41,294 bases of DNA from an uncultured Pelagibacteraceae bacterium (GTDB lineage Bacteria > Pseudomonadota > Alphaproteobacteria > Pelagibacterales > Pelagibacteraceae): contig CACNTU010000006.1 in assembly GCA_902623415.1 (NCBI GenBank), forward strand, positions 1 to 41,294, in the 5' to 3' direction. Shown here piece by piece: positions 1 through 7,438 of this stretch. The stretch's first letter is position 1. Every line of letters starts with the position of its first letter. The position numbers were made by a program, and so were the translations under genes. Below the pieces are notes generated by a model. It was not told where the DNA came from and searched no databases. It worked only from the letters and a program-made list of their open reading frames with translations.

Positions 1-66
1 TTCAATGGTTATGGAGATGAAGTTGCAAGCCTATACACTGGTATGGATCTTAAAAAATATTTTTAA
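1..66 (+). CDS. msrP: MsrP catalytic subunit, C-terminal end (partial)
   Basis: Only the last 21 codons are inside the window, starting in frame at base 1 with FNGYGDEVASLYTGMDLKKY and ending at a TAA. MsrP (YedY) is the periplasmic molybdopterin enzyme that reduces protein-bound methionine sulfoxide. An FNGY...LY.G.DL tail is typical of its C-terminus as I recall the family. The stop codon shares its last A with the ATG of the next gene, which encodes the MsrP partner MsrQ, and this supports the call more than the short tail does. The 5' part lies outside the window. Confidence 0.8.
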   Translation, partial: FNGYGDEVASLYTGMDLKKYF

Positions 67-650
67 TGAAAAAATATTTAAAACCAGGTGTATTTATTTT
101 AAGCGCAGTTCCATTCTTACTAATTTTATACAAAATTTTTTTAAATAAACTTGGCCCTGAACCAGTAAAAGAAATAACCCATTTTACGGGTGAGTGGACT
201 TTAATATTTATTTGCCTAACACTATTAATGAGTCCACTCAAAAGATTTACAAAATTGTCTGTATGGATAAGTTTCAGAAGAACATTGGGTCTTTTTGTTT
301 TTTTTTATGCAACACTTCATTTATTAACTTATGTGGGTTTAGATTATAGATTTAGTTGGTCTCCTATATTAGATGACGTTGTAAAAAAGAAATATATCTT
401 CATTGGTTTTGCAGCATGGTTACTTTTGCTTCCTTTGGCTATTACATCTTCTCAGAAAATGATTTTATTACTAAAAAATAATTGGAAAAAATTACATAGA
501 TTAATTTATGTAATCGCGATTTTTGGATCCCTCCATTATATATGGTTATCAAAAACTATTTTTTTTAGACCTTTGGTTTATTTAATAATTATACTTGTTT
601 TGTTAGCTTTAAGAATTAAGATTAAAAATAGGAATATAAATTATGGATGA
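66..650 (+). CDS. msrQ: MsrQ, heme-binding membrane partner of MsrP
   Basis: This 194-residue integral membrane protein belongs to the YedZ/MsrQ group of the ferric-reductase-like transmembrane family. It passes electrons from the quinone pool or flavin reductase through b-type heme to periplasmic MsrP. About six hydrophobic segments are visible, at roughly residues 8-25, 43-58, 74-92, 111-127, 146-162 and 167-185. Candidate heme ligands His85 (in YATLHLLTY), His144 and His157 (in HRLIYVIAIFGSLHY) sit where the family has them. The start codon overlaps the msrP stop (TAATG), so the two are translationally coupled. Length matches the family. Confidence 0.93.
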   Translation: MKKYLKPGVFILSAVPFLLILYKIFLNKLGPEPVKEITHFTGEWTLIFICLTLLMSPLKRFTKLSVWISFRRTLGLFVFFYATLHLLTYVGLDYRFSWSPILDDVVKKKYIFIGFAAWLLLLPLAITSSQKMILLLKNNWKKLHRLIYVIAIFGSLHYIWLSKTIFFRPLVYLIIILVLLALRIKIKNRNINYG

Positions 651-888
651 AAATTTAAAAAAAGAAATTCAATCAGCTACTCTTGAAAGATTAATGAGTC
701 ATTTAGATGAAAGAAAAGATGTTCAAAATATTGATCTAATGAATTTGGCTGGTTTCTGTAGAAATTGTTTATCTAGATGGTATAGAGAAGAGGCGGAAAA
801 AAAAGGAGTAGAGATATCTGATCCTGATGCTAGAGAACATATATATGGAATGCCTTATTCTGAATGGAAAGAAAAATATCAGAAATAA
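643..888 (+). CDS. DUF1244 family protein
   Basis: This 81-residue soluble protein shows the DUF1244 hallmark stretch DVQNIDLMNLAGFCRNCLSR (residues 26-45), with two cysteines in CRNC that are nearly invariant in the family. The function of the family is unknown. Its members are small proteins common in Alpha- and Gammaproteobacteria. The ATG lies 8 bases inside the end of msrQ (ATGGATGA overlap), so it is probably co-transcribed with msrPQ. Its stop codon directly abuts the end of convergent moaB. I infer no specific role from this context. Confidence 0.9.
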   Translation: MDENLKKEIQSATLERLMSHLDERKDVQNIDLMNLAGFCRNCLSRWYREEAEKKGVEISDPDAREHIYGMPYSEWKEKYQK

Positions 889-1389
889 TTATTTTTCTTT
901 AAGTCTTGGAAATAATTCAACAAAGTTACAAGGTTTGTGATTAATATCTAATTGATGTTTTAAGATTCCATCCCATGCATCAGTTACTCCACCTGACGAT
1001 CCTGGCAATGCAAAGATATATTTTCCATTTGATAAAACTGCACATGCTCTAGATTGTATGGAAGACGTGCCAACTGTTTTTAAACTAATTGTTCTAAAAA
1101 CTTCACCAAATCCAGGTATTTTTTTATCTGCAATTTCTTCAATTGCCTCAGGAGTAATATCTCTACCAGTTAAACCTGTGCCTCCAGTTGTAATAATCAC
1201 ATCTATATCTTTATGATTAGTCCAATCTTTTAAAATTGAGACGATATCCTCTTTATTGTCTTTGCAAATTTTTCTCTCAATTAATTTATGATTAGCCTCA
1301 GCAATTTTATTTACAAGGATAGCACCTGATTTATCGTTATCAATTGTCCTGGTATCTGTTACAGTTAATAAAGCTATATTTACAATCAT
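889..1389 (-). CDS. moaB: Molybdenum cofactor biosynthesis protein MoaB
   Basis: This 166-residue MoaB/MogA/MoeA-domain protein carries the molybdopterin-binding motif TTGGTGLTGRD (GGTG at residues 69-72) and a later LPGSSGGV loop (ALPGSSGGVTDAW). Family members adenylylate molybdopterin or support that step before molybdenum insertion. It is convergent with, and abuts, a DUF1244 gene that follows msrPQ. MsrP needs molybdenum cofactor, so the neighbourhood makes functional sense. It is divergent from the TauE permease with only 14 bases between their start codons, so any promoters must lie partly in coding sequence. Whether it acts as MoaB or MogA cannot be told from sequence alone. Confidence 0.92.
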   Translation of the reverse strand: MIVNIALLTVTDTRTIDNDKSGAILVNKIAEANHKLIERKICKDNKEDIVSILKDWTNHKDIDVIITTGGTGLTGRDITPEAIEEIADKKIPGFGEVFRTISLKTVGTSSIQSRACAVLSNGKYIFALPGSSGGVTDAWDGILKHQLDINHKPCNFVELFPRLKEK

Positions 1390-1403
1390 AATTAAAATTT
1401 AAG

Positions 1404-2150
1404 ATGATTATACTTACAATATTTTTTTTTATAACTGCAATATTATATTCCAGTATTGGTTTTGGAGGTGGATCTACTTACCTCGCTTTGATGTTAATTT
1501 GGGATGTTCCCTTCTATATTTTTCCAATTATAGCATTAATTTGTAATATTATTGTTGTAACTGGTAATTCAATAAATTTTTTAAGAACAAAAAACATCAA
1601 TATAAATTTACTCACACCTTATTTAATTGGATCTGTTCCTTTTGCTTTTTTTGGAGCTTCTATTTCAATTGATAAAGATTTGTTTGAGATTTTACTCTTC
1701 TTTATTTTACTAATAGCGGGAATTTTTTTATTATTAGAGAGTAAATTCTTCAATGAAGATCAGATTGGAATTAAACAAATCTCAAAATTGGTTTCTATTT
1801 TTATTGGTTCTACTATTGGGTTTATATCTGGATTAGTAGGAATAGGTGGAGGAATATTTTTAAGTCCAATTTTATTTCTTCTTAAAGCTGGTTATCCAAA
1901 ACATATAACCAGTACCGCATCTCTATTTATATTAATTAACTCTATTTTTGGTGTAGCAGGACAATTAACTAAAGATATTGTTTTGTATGAATTTTTAAAA
2001 TATTGGCCTCTTTTTATTACAGTATTAATTGGTGGGCAAATTGGAAGTTTTTTAAATATAAAATTTTTATCAAATAAAACCCTAGCTTTACTAACATCTT
2101 TATTAGTAATTTTTGTAGCTATGAGAATGGGAATTAGAATATTTATATAA
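1404..2150 (+). CDS. TauE/SafE family sulfite/organosulfonate exporter-like permease
   Basis: This 248-residue polytopic membrane protein has about eight hydrophobic segments and the two-fold repeated glycine motif of the TauE/SafE (DUF81) family: SSIGFGGGSTYLALML near residue 16 and SGLVGIGGGIFLSPILF near residue 146. Family members export sulfite, sulfoacetate or related anions, but substrate cannot be read from the sequence. Its 3' end overlaps the end of the convergent EamA gene by 8 bases. Placement next to msrPQ and moaB hints at a sulfur link, which is inference only. Confidence 0.88.
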   Translation: MIILTIFFFITAILYSSIGFGGGSTYLALMLIWDVPFYIFPIIALICNIIVVTGNSINFLRTKNININLLTPYLIGSVPFAFFGASISIDKDLFEILLFFILLIAGIFLLLESKFFNEDQIGIKQISKLVSIFIGSTIGFISGLVGIGGGIFLSPILFLLKAGYPKHITSTASLFILINSIFGVAGQLTKDIVLYEFLKYWPLFITVLIGGQIGSFLNIKFLSNKTLALLTSLLVIFVAMRMGIRIFI

Positions 2151-3030
2151 TTTTATGGTTTCCACCTTTTTTAACAAAGTAAATACCGATGCAAACAGCA
2201 AATAAAGCAATTAAAACTTTTGTAGTAATTAATTCTTTTAAAAATATGTAACCTAAAATAATTCCAAAAATTGGTATCAAATAAGAAACTTGAGATTGAA
2301 AAATTAATCCATTTGTTGTCAAAATTCTAAAACGTAATAACCAAGCAATACCAGTGGGAACAATTCCTAAATAAATAGCTGATATCAAAGAGTCTGTTCT
2401 TGGTATAGTTTGAAACGGTTGTTCAATTAAAAATGTTAAAGGTAACAAAATGAGTATTGCCCAAATTAAAATAGATCCAGTTACATTTTCATTTTTTTTC
2501 TTACTTATTTTTAATGTTAATACCCCACCTACAACATAACAGGTTGATCCAAGCAATATTAACAATGCTGAAACAAAATTATTTTCATCTATTAAAAGAT
2601 TATCAGAAAATAAAAAAACAATTCCAGAAAAACCAATCAAAATTCCAATAGTTTTTACTAAGTTGAATTTTTCATTTTTTGTATAAAAATGAGCTAGTAC
2701 TGTGGAGCTTAAAGGAGTAGTTGACATTAATATAGCTGCCAAATTACTTTGAACTGATTTAACTCCATAAGCAATTAAGAAAAATGGAGCTACCAAATTA
2801 ATAAATCCTATCATTGCAAACCAATGCCAATCTTTGGAAAAAGCTTCAACTTTAATATTTTTAAAATAACATAAAAGTAAAACTGGAATTGCTCCAAAAA
2901 ATACTCTCAGGAAAGCAATTGTAACTGGGCCAAAAGAATAAGTTGCTATTTTAATATTAAAAAACGCTGAAGCCCATATAAGAGACAATATTGTTAATAA
3001 AAAGTAATCAATTAATTTTGGTTGTCTCAT
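2143..3030 (-). CDS. EamA/DMT-superfamily transporter
   Basis: This 295-residue protein has ten hydrophobic segments arranged as two EamA repeats, the usual drug/metabolite transporter architecture. Recognisable features are SLIWASAFFNIKIA at the N-terminus and an end-of-repeat GIVFLFSDN segment. The second repeat contains the ...GIVPTGIAWLLRF... region. The substrate is unknown; relatives export amino acids or metabolites. The ATG overlaps the stop of the upstream ybaK-like gene (ATGA), so the two form an operon. It is convergent with the TauE gene. Confidence 0.9.
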   Translation of the reverse strand: MRQPKLIDYFLLTILSLIWASAFFNIKIATYSFGPVTIAFLRVFFGAIPVLLLCYFKNIKVEAFSKDWHWFAMIGFINLVAPFFLIAYGVKSVQSNLAAILMSTTPLSSTVLAHFYTKNEKFNLVKTIGILIGFSGIVFLFSDNLLIDENNFVSALLILLGSTCYVVGGVLTLKISKKKNENVTGSILIWAILILLPLTFLIEQPFQTIPRTDSLISAIYLGIVPTGIAWLLRFRILTTNGLIFQSQVSYLIPIFGIILGYIFLKELITTKVLIALFAVCIGIYFVKKGGNHKII

Positions 3031-3509
3031 TCCGTTATCTCTTTTATCTTACCAGAAGTTAATGCAATTAAATCTTCAAAACTTATTTCAAAAACTGCAT
3101 TGGGATGACCTGCGGCTGCAAAAATAGAAGAAAATTTATTTAAATTTTCGTCAATAAAAATTTTAATTTTTGTTAAATGTCCTGTTGGAGATACTCCACC
3201 AATTGTATATCCAGTAATTTTTTTAACATCTTCTGGGTTTGCCATTGAAACATCTTTTTTATCTAAAATTTTTTTTAATTTATTTAATGAGCACCTTTTA
3301 TCTCCAGAAACTAAACATAAAATATAACTATCCCCTGCTTTAAAAAGTAAGCTCTTGACAATAGCCCCTACTTTACAACCTAAAGCTGTAGCCGCATCGT
3401 TAGCTGTTCTGGCAGTTTTCTCTAAAACAATTACTTTAAGATCTGGGTTAAATTGTTTTAATGATTTTTCTGCTCTTAAAACTGGTTCTTTACTTAGTAT
3501 TGAATTCAC
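3027..3509 (-). CDS. YbaK/ProX-type aminoacyl-tRNA deacylase
   Basis: This 160-residue single-domain YbaK/EbsC family protein probably hydrolyses mischarged tRNA (Cys-tRNAPro, Ala-tRNAPro or a similar product). Lys52 in AIVKSLLF corresponds to the essential lysine of the family. The conserved GGVSPTGH segment (about residues 103-110) and AAAGHPNAVFEI segment (about 132-143) are both present. It lies upstream of, and is coupled to, an EamA transporter, which says little about its job. The exact tRNA substrate cannot be decided from sequence. Its 5' end faces divergent glnA across 137 bases. Confidence 0.9.
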   Translation of the reverse strand: MNSILSKEPVLRAEKSLKQFNPDLKVIVLEKTARTANDAATALGCKVGAIVKSLLFKAGDSYILCLVSGDKRCSLNKLKKILDKKDVSMANPEDVKKITGYTIGGVSPTGHLTKIKIFIDENLNKFSSIFAAAGHPNAVFEISFEDLIALTSGKIKEITE

Positions 3510-3560
3510 AAGTTTAATATATTTATTATTTTAGTGACTAATTACACTACTTATGTGAAA

Positions 3561-3592
3561 ATTGCATAGGTGTTATTTATTAAATAAGCAAT
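3561..3592 (+). repeat. Composite inverted repeat in the glnA leader
   Basis: Two nested inverted repeats are visible. Outer arms ATTGC (3561-3565) and GCAAT (3588-3592) pair. Inner arms TTATTT (3573-3578) and AAATAA (3582-3587) pair around a three-base loop. Together they make an 11-bp stem with a 7-base bulge (ATAGGTG) on the 5' side. It lies about 55 bases upstream of the glnA start and could be an operator or an RNA leader hairpin. In AT-rich DNA the inner arm alone could arise by chance, so confidence is limited. Confidence 0.35.
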
Positions 3593-3636
3593 ATTTTTAA
3601 GTATTTTTTTGCTAATTAGGCCAAACAAAATTACAT

Positions 3637-3641
3637 AGGAG
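3637..3641 (+). promoter_or_regulatory. Strong ribosome binding site of glnA
   Basis: AGGAG lies 5 bases before the glnA ATG, a clear Shine-Dalgarno match. Many genes here have weak or no such motif, so it fixes this start and fits a highly expressed protein. Confidence 0.8.
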
Positions 3642-3646
3642 ACAAA

Positions 3647-5053
3647 ATGAGTGCAGCAAACGTTTTAAAATTTATTAAAGAAAAGGAAGCAGAGTTTGTA
3701 GATCTAAGATTCACTGATCCAAGAGGAAAACTTCAACATTTAACGATGGATACCTCTGTAGTTGATGAAGATATGTTGAACGAAGGTGTATTTTTTGACG
3801 GTTCATCTATAGCTGGCTGGAAAGCAATTAACGAGTCTGACATGATTTTAAAACCTGATACTGCAAGAATGTTTATGGATCCTTTTACGTCTCATAATAC
3901 TGTAGTTTTGTTTTGTGATATTCTTGATGCAATTAAAAAAGATCCTTATGAAAGAGATCCAAGAGGTGTTGCTAAAAAAGCTGAAGAGTATTTAAAAGCT
4001 TCAGGCATTGGTGATAAAGCTTTTTTTGGACCAGAACCAGAATTTTTTGTGTTTGACGATGTAAAAATTAAAAATGACATGAATGAGTGTGGATTTAAAT
4101 TAGATAGTAAAGAAGGTCCTTACAACTCAGGTAAAGAATATGAAAATGGAAATATGGGTCACAGACCACAAATTAAAGGAGGATATTTCCCAGTGCCACC
4201 AGTTGACAGTGAACAAGACATGCGTGGTGAATATCTTAAAAATTTAAAAGAAGTTGGTATTAAAGTTGAAAAGCACCATCATGAAGTTGCTCCAAGTCAG
4301 CACGAACTTGGAATGTATTTTGGAACTTTAGTAAATCAAGCTGATAACGTACAATTATATAAATATATTGTTCAAATGGTTACACATTCATTTGGAAAAA
4401 CTGCAACTTTTATGCCAAAACCAGTTGCTGGTGACAATGGTTCAGGTATGCACATCCACCAATCTATTTGGAAAGGTGATACTCCAGTATTTTCAGGTGA
4501 TGCTTATGCAGGTTTGAGTGAAACTGCTTTACATTATATAGGTGGAATTTTAAAACACGCTAAAGCTATTAATGCATTTGCTAACTCTACAACAAACAGT
4601 TATAAAAGATTAATTCCAGGTTTTGAAGCTCCAGTTCTTCTTGCATATTCAGCAAGAAATAGATCTGCTTCTTGCAGAATTCCTATTACATTAAGTAAAA
4701 AGGGTGCAAGATGTGAGATTAGATTCCCAGATGCTGCTGGAAATCCTTATTTAACATTTGCAGCTATGTTGATGGCTGGAATTGATGGAATTAAAAATAA
4801 AATCCATCCAGGTGAGTCTTTTGATAAAGATTTATATGAATTACCACCTGAGGAAGTTAAAGCTATTCCTACAGTTTGTGGATCTTTAAGAGAAGCTATG
4901 GAAAGTTTAGATAAAGACAGAGAGTTTTTAACTCAAGGTGGTGTCTTTACAGATGATCAGATTGATGCTTACATTGCTTTGAAATTCGAAGAGATACATA
5001 AATTTGAACATGCACCTCATCCTGTAGAGTTTGAGATGTATTACAGTAGCTAA
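3647..5053 (+). CDS. glnA: Glutamine synthetase, type I
   Basis: This 468-residue GSI-beta type glutamine synthetase makes glutamine from glutamate, ammonia and ATP in the cytoplasm. It has the N-terminal beta-grasp domain ([15 protein letters not shown]), the catalytic-site stretches [19 protein letters not shown] and NRSASCRIP, and the C-terminal [11 protein letters not shown] region. Tyr397 in LYELPPEE is at exactly the position of the adenylylated tyrosine of the E. coli enzyme. Length matches the 468-469-residue bacterial form. No glnB (PII) gene adjoins it, unlike the common alphaproteobacterial glnB-glnA pair. This fits SAR11, which is known to lack canonical PII regulation. A structured leader and strong ribosome binding site precede it. 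Confidence 0.98.
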   Translation: MSAANVLKFIKEKEAEFVDLRFTDPRGKLQHLTMDTSVVDEDMLNEGVFFDGSSIAGWKAINESDMILKPDTARMFMDPFTSHNTVVLFCDILDAIKKDPYERDPRGVAKKAEEYLKASGIGDKAFFGPEPEFFVFDDVKIKNDMNECGFKLDSKEGPYNSGKEYENGNMGHRPQIKGGYFPVPPVDSEQDMRGEYLKNLKEVGIKVEKHHHEVAPSQHELGMYFGTLVNQADNVQLYKYIVQMVTHSFGKTATFMPKPVAGDNGSGMHIHQSIWKGDTPVFSGDAYAGLSETALHYIGGILKHAKAINAFANSTTNSYKRLIPGFEAPVLLAYSARNRSASCRIPITLSKKGARCEIRFPDAAGNPYLTFAAMLMAGIDGIKNKIHPGESFDKDLYELPPEEVKAIPTVCGSLREAMESLDKDREFLTQGGVFTDDQIDAYIALKFEEIHKFEHAPHPVEFEMYYSS

Positions 5054-5062
5054 TATACTTAA

Positions 5063-5248
5063 TTACTGTCTAGTTGTTGCAATTGTATCTTTGTTAACAC
5101 CTTTTTTGACTACGTAATCTTGTGTTCCATTAGCACCAGTCTCCACTTCTTTACGTAGCTCTTTAAAGAATGTTTTTTCTTTTAAAGAATTTTTTAAGTT
5201 TTTAACAAGATTTTTAAATTCAAATTTGTTCATAGAGAATCTATACAT
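5063..5248 (-). CDS. Small hypothetical protein
   Basis: I do not recognise this gene. The frame encodes up to 61 residues; an internal ATG at 5233 would give 56 (MNKFEFKNLVKNLK...). The first half is a lysine/glutamate-rich, probably helical stretch (about residues 8-36). It is followed by a polar tail with GANGTQDYVVKKGVNKD. There is no membrane segment or cysteine. Codon third positions are A/T-rich as in the neighbouring real genes, and the amino-acid composition looks protein-like. It is convergent with glnA, ends 10 bases from it, and lies downstream of the suf-operon SET gene. No good Shine-Dalgarno is seen for either start. Confidence 0.5.
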   Translation of the reverse strand: MYRFSMNKFEFKNLVKNLKNSLKEKTFFKELRKEVETGANGTQDYVVKKGVNKDTIATTRQ

Positions 5249-5292
5249 TAGTTATGCATATTTTGCAATACAGACATGTGTAAAATTAATAT

Positions 5293-6336
5293 CTATTGTT
5301 CGTTATTACTTAATTTCTTTATTAATTGGTCTATTTTTGAATAATTAATTTTTAAAGCTTGGGCAAAAGAATGAGTAATGTCCTCATCTGCTTCTTCATT
5401 TGCAAATTTAATTAGTTCTTTATGCCTTATTTCATTCCTAAGCATCTCAAGAATTGAGATGGTTATTTTATTAACTACAGAGTTATTTGGAATTATTTTG
5501 TTAATTTCTAGTTTAAAGTCTAATGGAAATTTTAAATTATCAAATACAATTCTTTTTTTATTTGAAAATTTTCCATCTTTTACGTGCCAGTAATCTTCAT
5601 CAATTAAATCTTCTTTATTTTGTGGAATATTTAAAGAAAAAAAATTTGAGGGGATTGAAACAGTATTAAAACTGTCAGGTATAAAATTATATTTTAAAAA
5701 AAAAGATACTATATTACTGTGATTCTCATAACCTTGAAAAAATTGATCAGAATTTTTTAAAAGTTCATTATTTTTAAAATATATACCTTCTTTATTACTA
5801 AGTGCTCTTGGTGCACCATATTTATAATTTATTAAATCAAGAATTGGACATAGGTATTGATTATTTTCAAAATTAAAAGATCTAGTTTTAAAAATTATAG
5901 AAATATATTTTTCAAAATCATTTAATTCATTAAAACTTTGAAACAAATGATGGATTTTTCTTTTTGTAGGTGATAGCTCTATAAATAAATTTAATATTTT
6001 ATTTTTTTTTTCTTTATCGACAAACATAATGCTATTTTTTTTAAAGTATTCAAAACTTGGTAGAGAAAAAAAATAATTTTCAAGAATTTTAAGGTCTGGG
6101 TAATCTGGTCTTTGCTCAAGAATAAAATTCTTAAAAGTATTTTTTGAAATTGCTAATTTTTGTGGAAGTGAAATTAAAAGTTGGTTTGGGTCAATACTAT
6201 TTTTAATAAAAATACCATTGTTGTTTTTGTGAATTTGTTTTACATACAATTCTTTATTAATATAAACTCCAACATTTCTTGCATAATTAAAAAAATTTTC
6301 AAAATTTATATTTCTTACTTCAGAAATACTTAACAT
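5293..6336 (-). CDS. SET-domain protein resembling the Rubisco-LSMT/SETD6 lysine methyltransferase group
   Basis: This 347-residue protein has the ordered motifs of plant Rubisco large-subunit methyltransferase-type SET proteins. These are GIFIKNSI...LLISLPQKLAIS (residues 41-64), KTRSF (150-154), PILDLINYKYG (164-174) and YENHSN...FFLKYNF (203-218). These match the family's G(V/I)F, R(S)RAF, P.aDliNH and Y...SN.EL.l.YGF blocks. The usual AdoMet-contacting NH pair reads N170-Y171 here, and Y216 falls near the catalytic-tyrosine position. The C-terminal ~130 residues are helical and charged, as in the substrate-binding domain of that group. It starts 2 bases after the sufA stop, as the last gene of the suf operon. 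Substrate is unknown, and the altered motif leaves activity open. Confidence 0.7.
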   Translation of the reverse strand: MLSISEVRNINFENFFNYARNVGVYINKELYVKQIHKNNNGIFIKNSIDPNQLLISLPQKLAISKNTFKNFILEQRPDYPDLKILENYFFSLPSFEYFKKNSIMFVDKEKKNKILNLFIELSPTKRKIHHLFQSFNELNDFEKYISIIFKTRSFNFENNQYLCPILDLINYKYGAPRALSNKEGIYFKNNELLKNSDQFFQGYENHSNIVSFFLKYNFIPDSFNTVSIPSNFFSLNIPQNKEDLIDEDYWHVKDGKFSNKKRIVFDNLKFPLDFKLEINKIIPNNSVVNKITISILEMLRNEIRHKELIKFANEEADEDITHSFAQALKINYSKIDQLIKKLSNNEQ

Positions 6337-6338
6337 TA

Positions 6339-6671
6339 TTAAATTTTAAATGATTCACCACATCCACATCTTTCAGTTTCATTTGGATTATTAAAAACAA
6401 AAGATGATGATAGTTCTTCTTTTTTATAATCCATTTCTGTTCCTAAAAGATACATAATCGCTGCTGAGTCAACAAATACCTTTACACCTTTGTCTTCAAT
6501 AACTTCATCACTAGGATTTAAATTTTTTGAATATTCCATTACGTAAGACATTCCAGCACAACCACCAGATTTTACTGATATTCTAACACCAATAGAATCT
6601 TTTTCAGCATTAGTCATTATCTCTTTTATTCTTGAGGCTGCGTTGTCACTTAATTTAATTATAGGGTTCAT
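6339..6671 (-). CDS. sufA: A-type Fe-S carrier SufA/IscA
   Basis: This 110-residue HesB/IscA-family protein carries nascent Fe-S clusters to apo-enzymes. The three ligand cysteines are visible: SGGCAGMSY and, at the C-terminus, ERCGCGESF. I chose the ATG at 6671 because it overlaps the stop of the upstream gene as TAATG and gives the normal length beginning MNPIIKLSDNA. The longer frame up to 6734 would run through the coding end of sufT. It is the seventh gene of the suf operon and is followed directly by the SET-domain gene. Confidence 0.93.
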   Translation of the reverse strand: MNPIIKLSDNAASRIKEIMTNAEKDSIGVRISVKSGGCAGMSYVMEYSKNLNPSDEVIEDKGVKVFVDSAAIMYLLGTEMDYKKEELSSSFVFNNPNETERCGCGESFKI

Positions 6672-6970
6672 TACAAATTCAATTCCAATTTTGCTGATTC
6701 CGACATCATATCTTTGTTCCATGGTGGATCCCAAACTAACTCTAGATCAACATCTTCAATACCTTCAACTTGCATTGCGCCCGCTTTAACCTCTTTAGGT
6801 AAACTTTCTGCAACTGGACAGTTTGGGGTTGTCAGTGTCATTTTGATAATAGCAAACTTTTCATCTTTTACTTTAATATCATAAATCAAACCTAATTCGT
6901 AAATATTTACAGGTAACTCAGGATCATAAATTTTTCTTATTTCCTCAATTATTTCATCTTTTTTTGTCAT
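6671..6970 (-). CDS. sufT: SufT-like MIP18/DUF59 Fe-S maturation protein
   Basis: This 99-residue single-domain MIP18 (DUF59) protein has IYDPELPVNIYELGLIYDI near the start, the family's conserved DPE...N...LGL pattern. It also has TTPNCPVAESL with the conserved cysteine. Such proteins help deliver or mature Fe-S clusters on client enzymes. It lies between sufU (3-base gap) and sufA (one-base overlap), the usual place for SufT in alphaproteobacterial suf operons. Confidence 0.92.
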   Translation of the reverse strand: MTKKDEIIEEIRKIYDPELPVNIYELGLIYDIKVKDEKFAIIKMTLTTPNCPVAESLPKEVKAGAMQVEGIEDVDLELVWDPPWNKDMMSESAKLELNL

Positions 6971-6973
6971 AAT

Positions 6974-7438
6974 TTAATTCTCAGTTTTTGCTTCCTCTGT
7001 CTTTTCATCAAAAGCCGAAACCATTGTGTGCCAAGATAAAGTTGCACATTTAACCCTCATTGGATATTGCTTAACACCAGATAAACACATTAGTTTAGTT
7101 TTTTCATCTTCGCTCAAATACTCAGATTTTAATTCAGGATTTTCTTTAATCATGCCTAAAAAATCCTCAACTATTTCTTTAGCCTCATGTTCATTTTTTC
7201 CTTTAATCAAATCTGTCATTATAGAGGCTGAAGCCATTGAAATAGCACAACCGCTCCCTTCAAACGATGCATCTTCTACAATTTTTTGTCCATTTAGTTT
7301 TAAATAAACATGAACGTTATCACCACAAAGAGGGTTATTACCTTTGGCATCTTTGTTAAAACCTTCTGTCTTTCTAAGATTTCTTGGATTTTTACCATGC
7401 TCCAATATAATTTCTTGATAAAGTTCTTTTAAATTCAT
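6974..7438 (-). CDS. sufU: SufU-type Fe-S scaffold / sulfur-transfer protein
   Basis: This 154-residue IscU/SufU-fold protein has cysteine ligands at C38 (NPLCGDN, with D40), C64 (GSGCAIS) and C131 (RVKCATL). The 67-residue gap between the last two cysteines is wider than in IscU and matches the SufU class, which carries an insertion there. SufU-class proteins accept sulfur from SufS, and in some lineages a bound zinc is exchanged. No sufE is present in this operon, so SufU probably fills that role. The ATG overlaps the sufS stop (TAATG). Confidence 0.94.
   Translation of the reverse strand: MNLKELYQEIILEHGKNPRNLRKTEGFNKDAKGNNPLCGDNVHVYLKLNGQKIVEDASFEGSGCAISMASASIMTDLIKGKNEHEAKEIVEDFLGMIKENPELKSEYLSEDEKTKLMCLSGVKQYPMRVKCATLSWHTMVSAFDEKTEEAKTEN

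Noticed and set aside
6672-6734. Longer N-terminus for SufA
   Set aside because: The added 21 residues are read from inside the end of sufT. The ATG at 6671 overlaps the sufT stop and gives the family-typical start.
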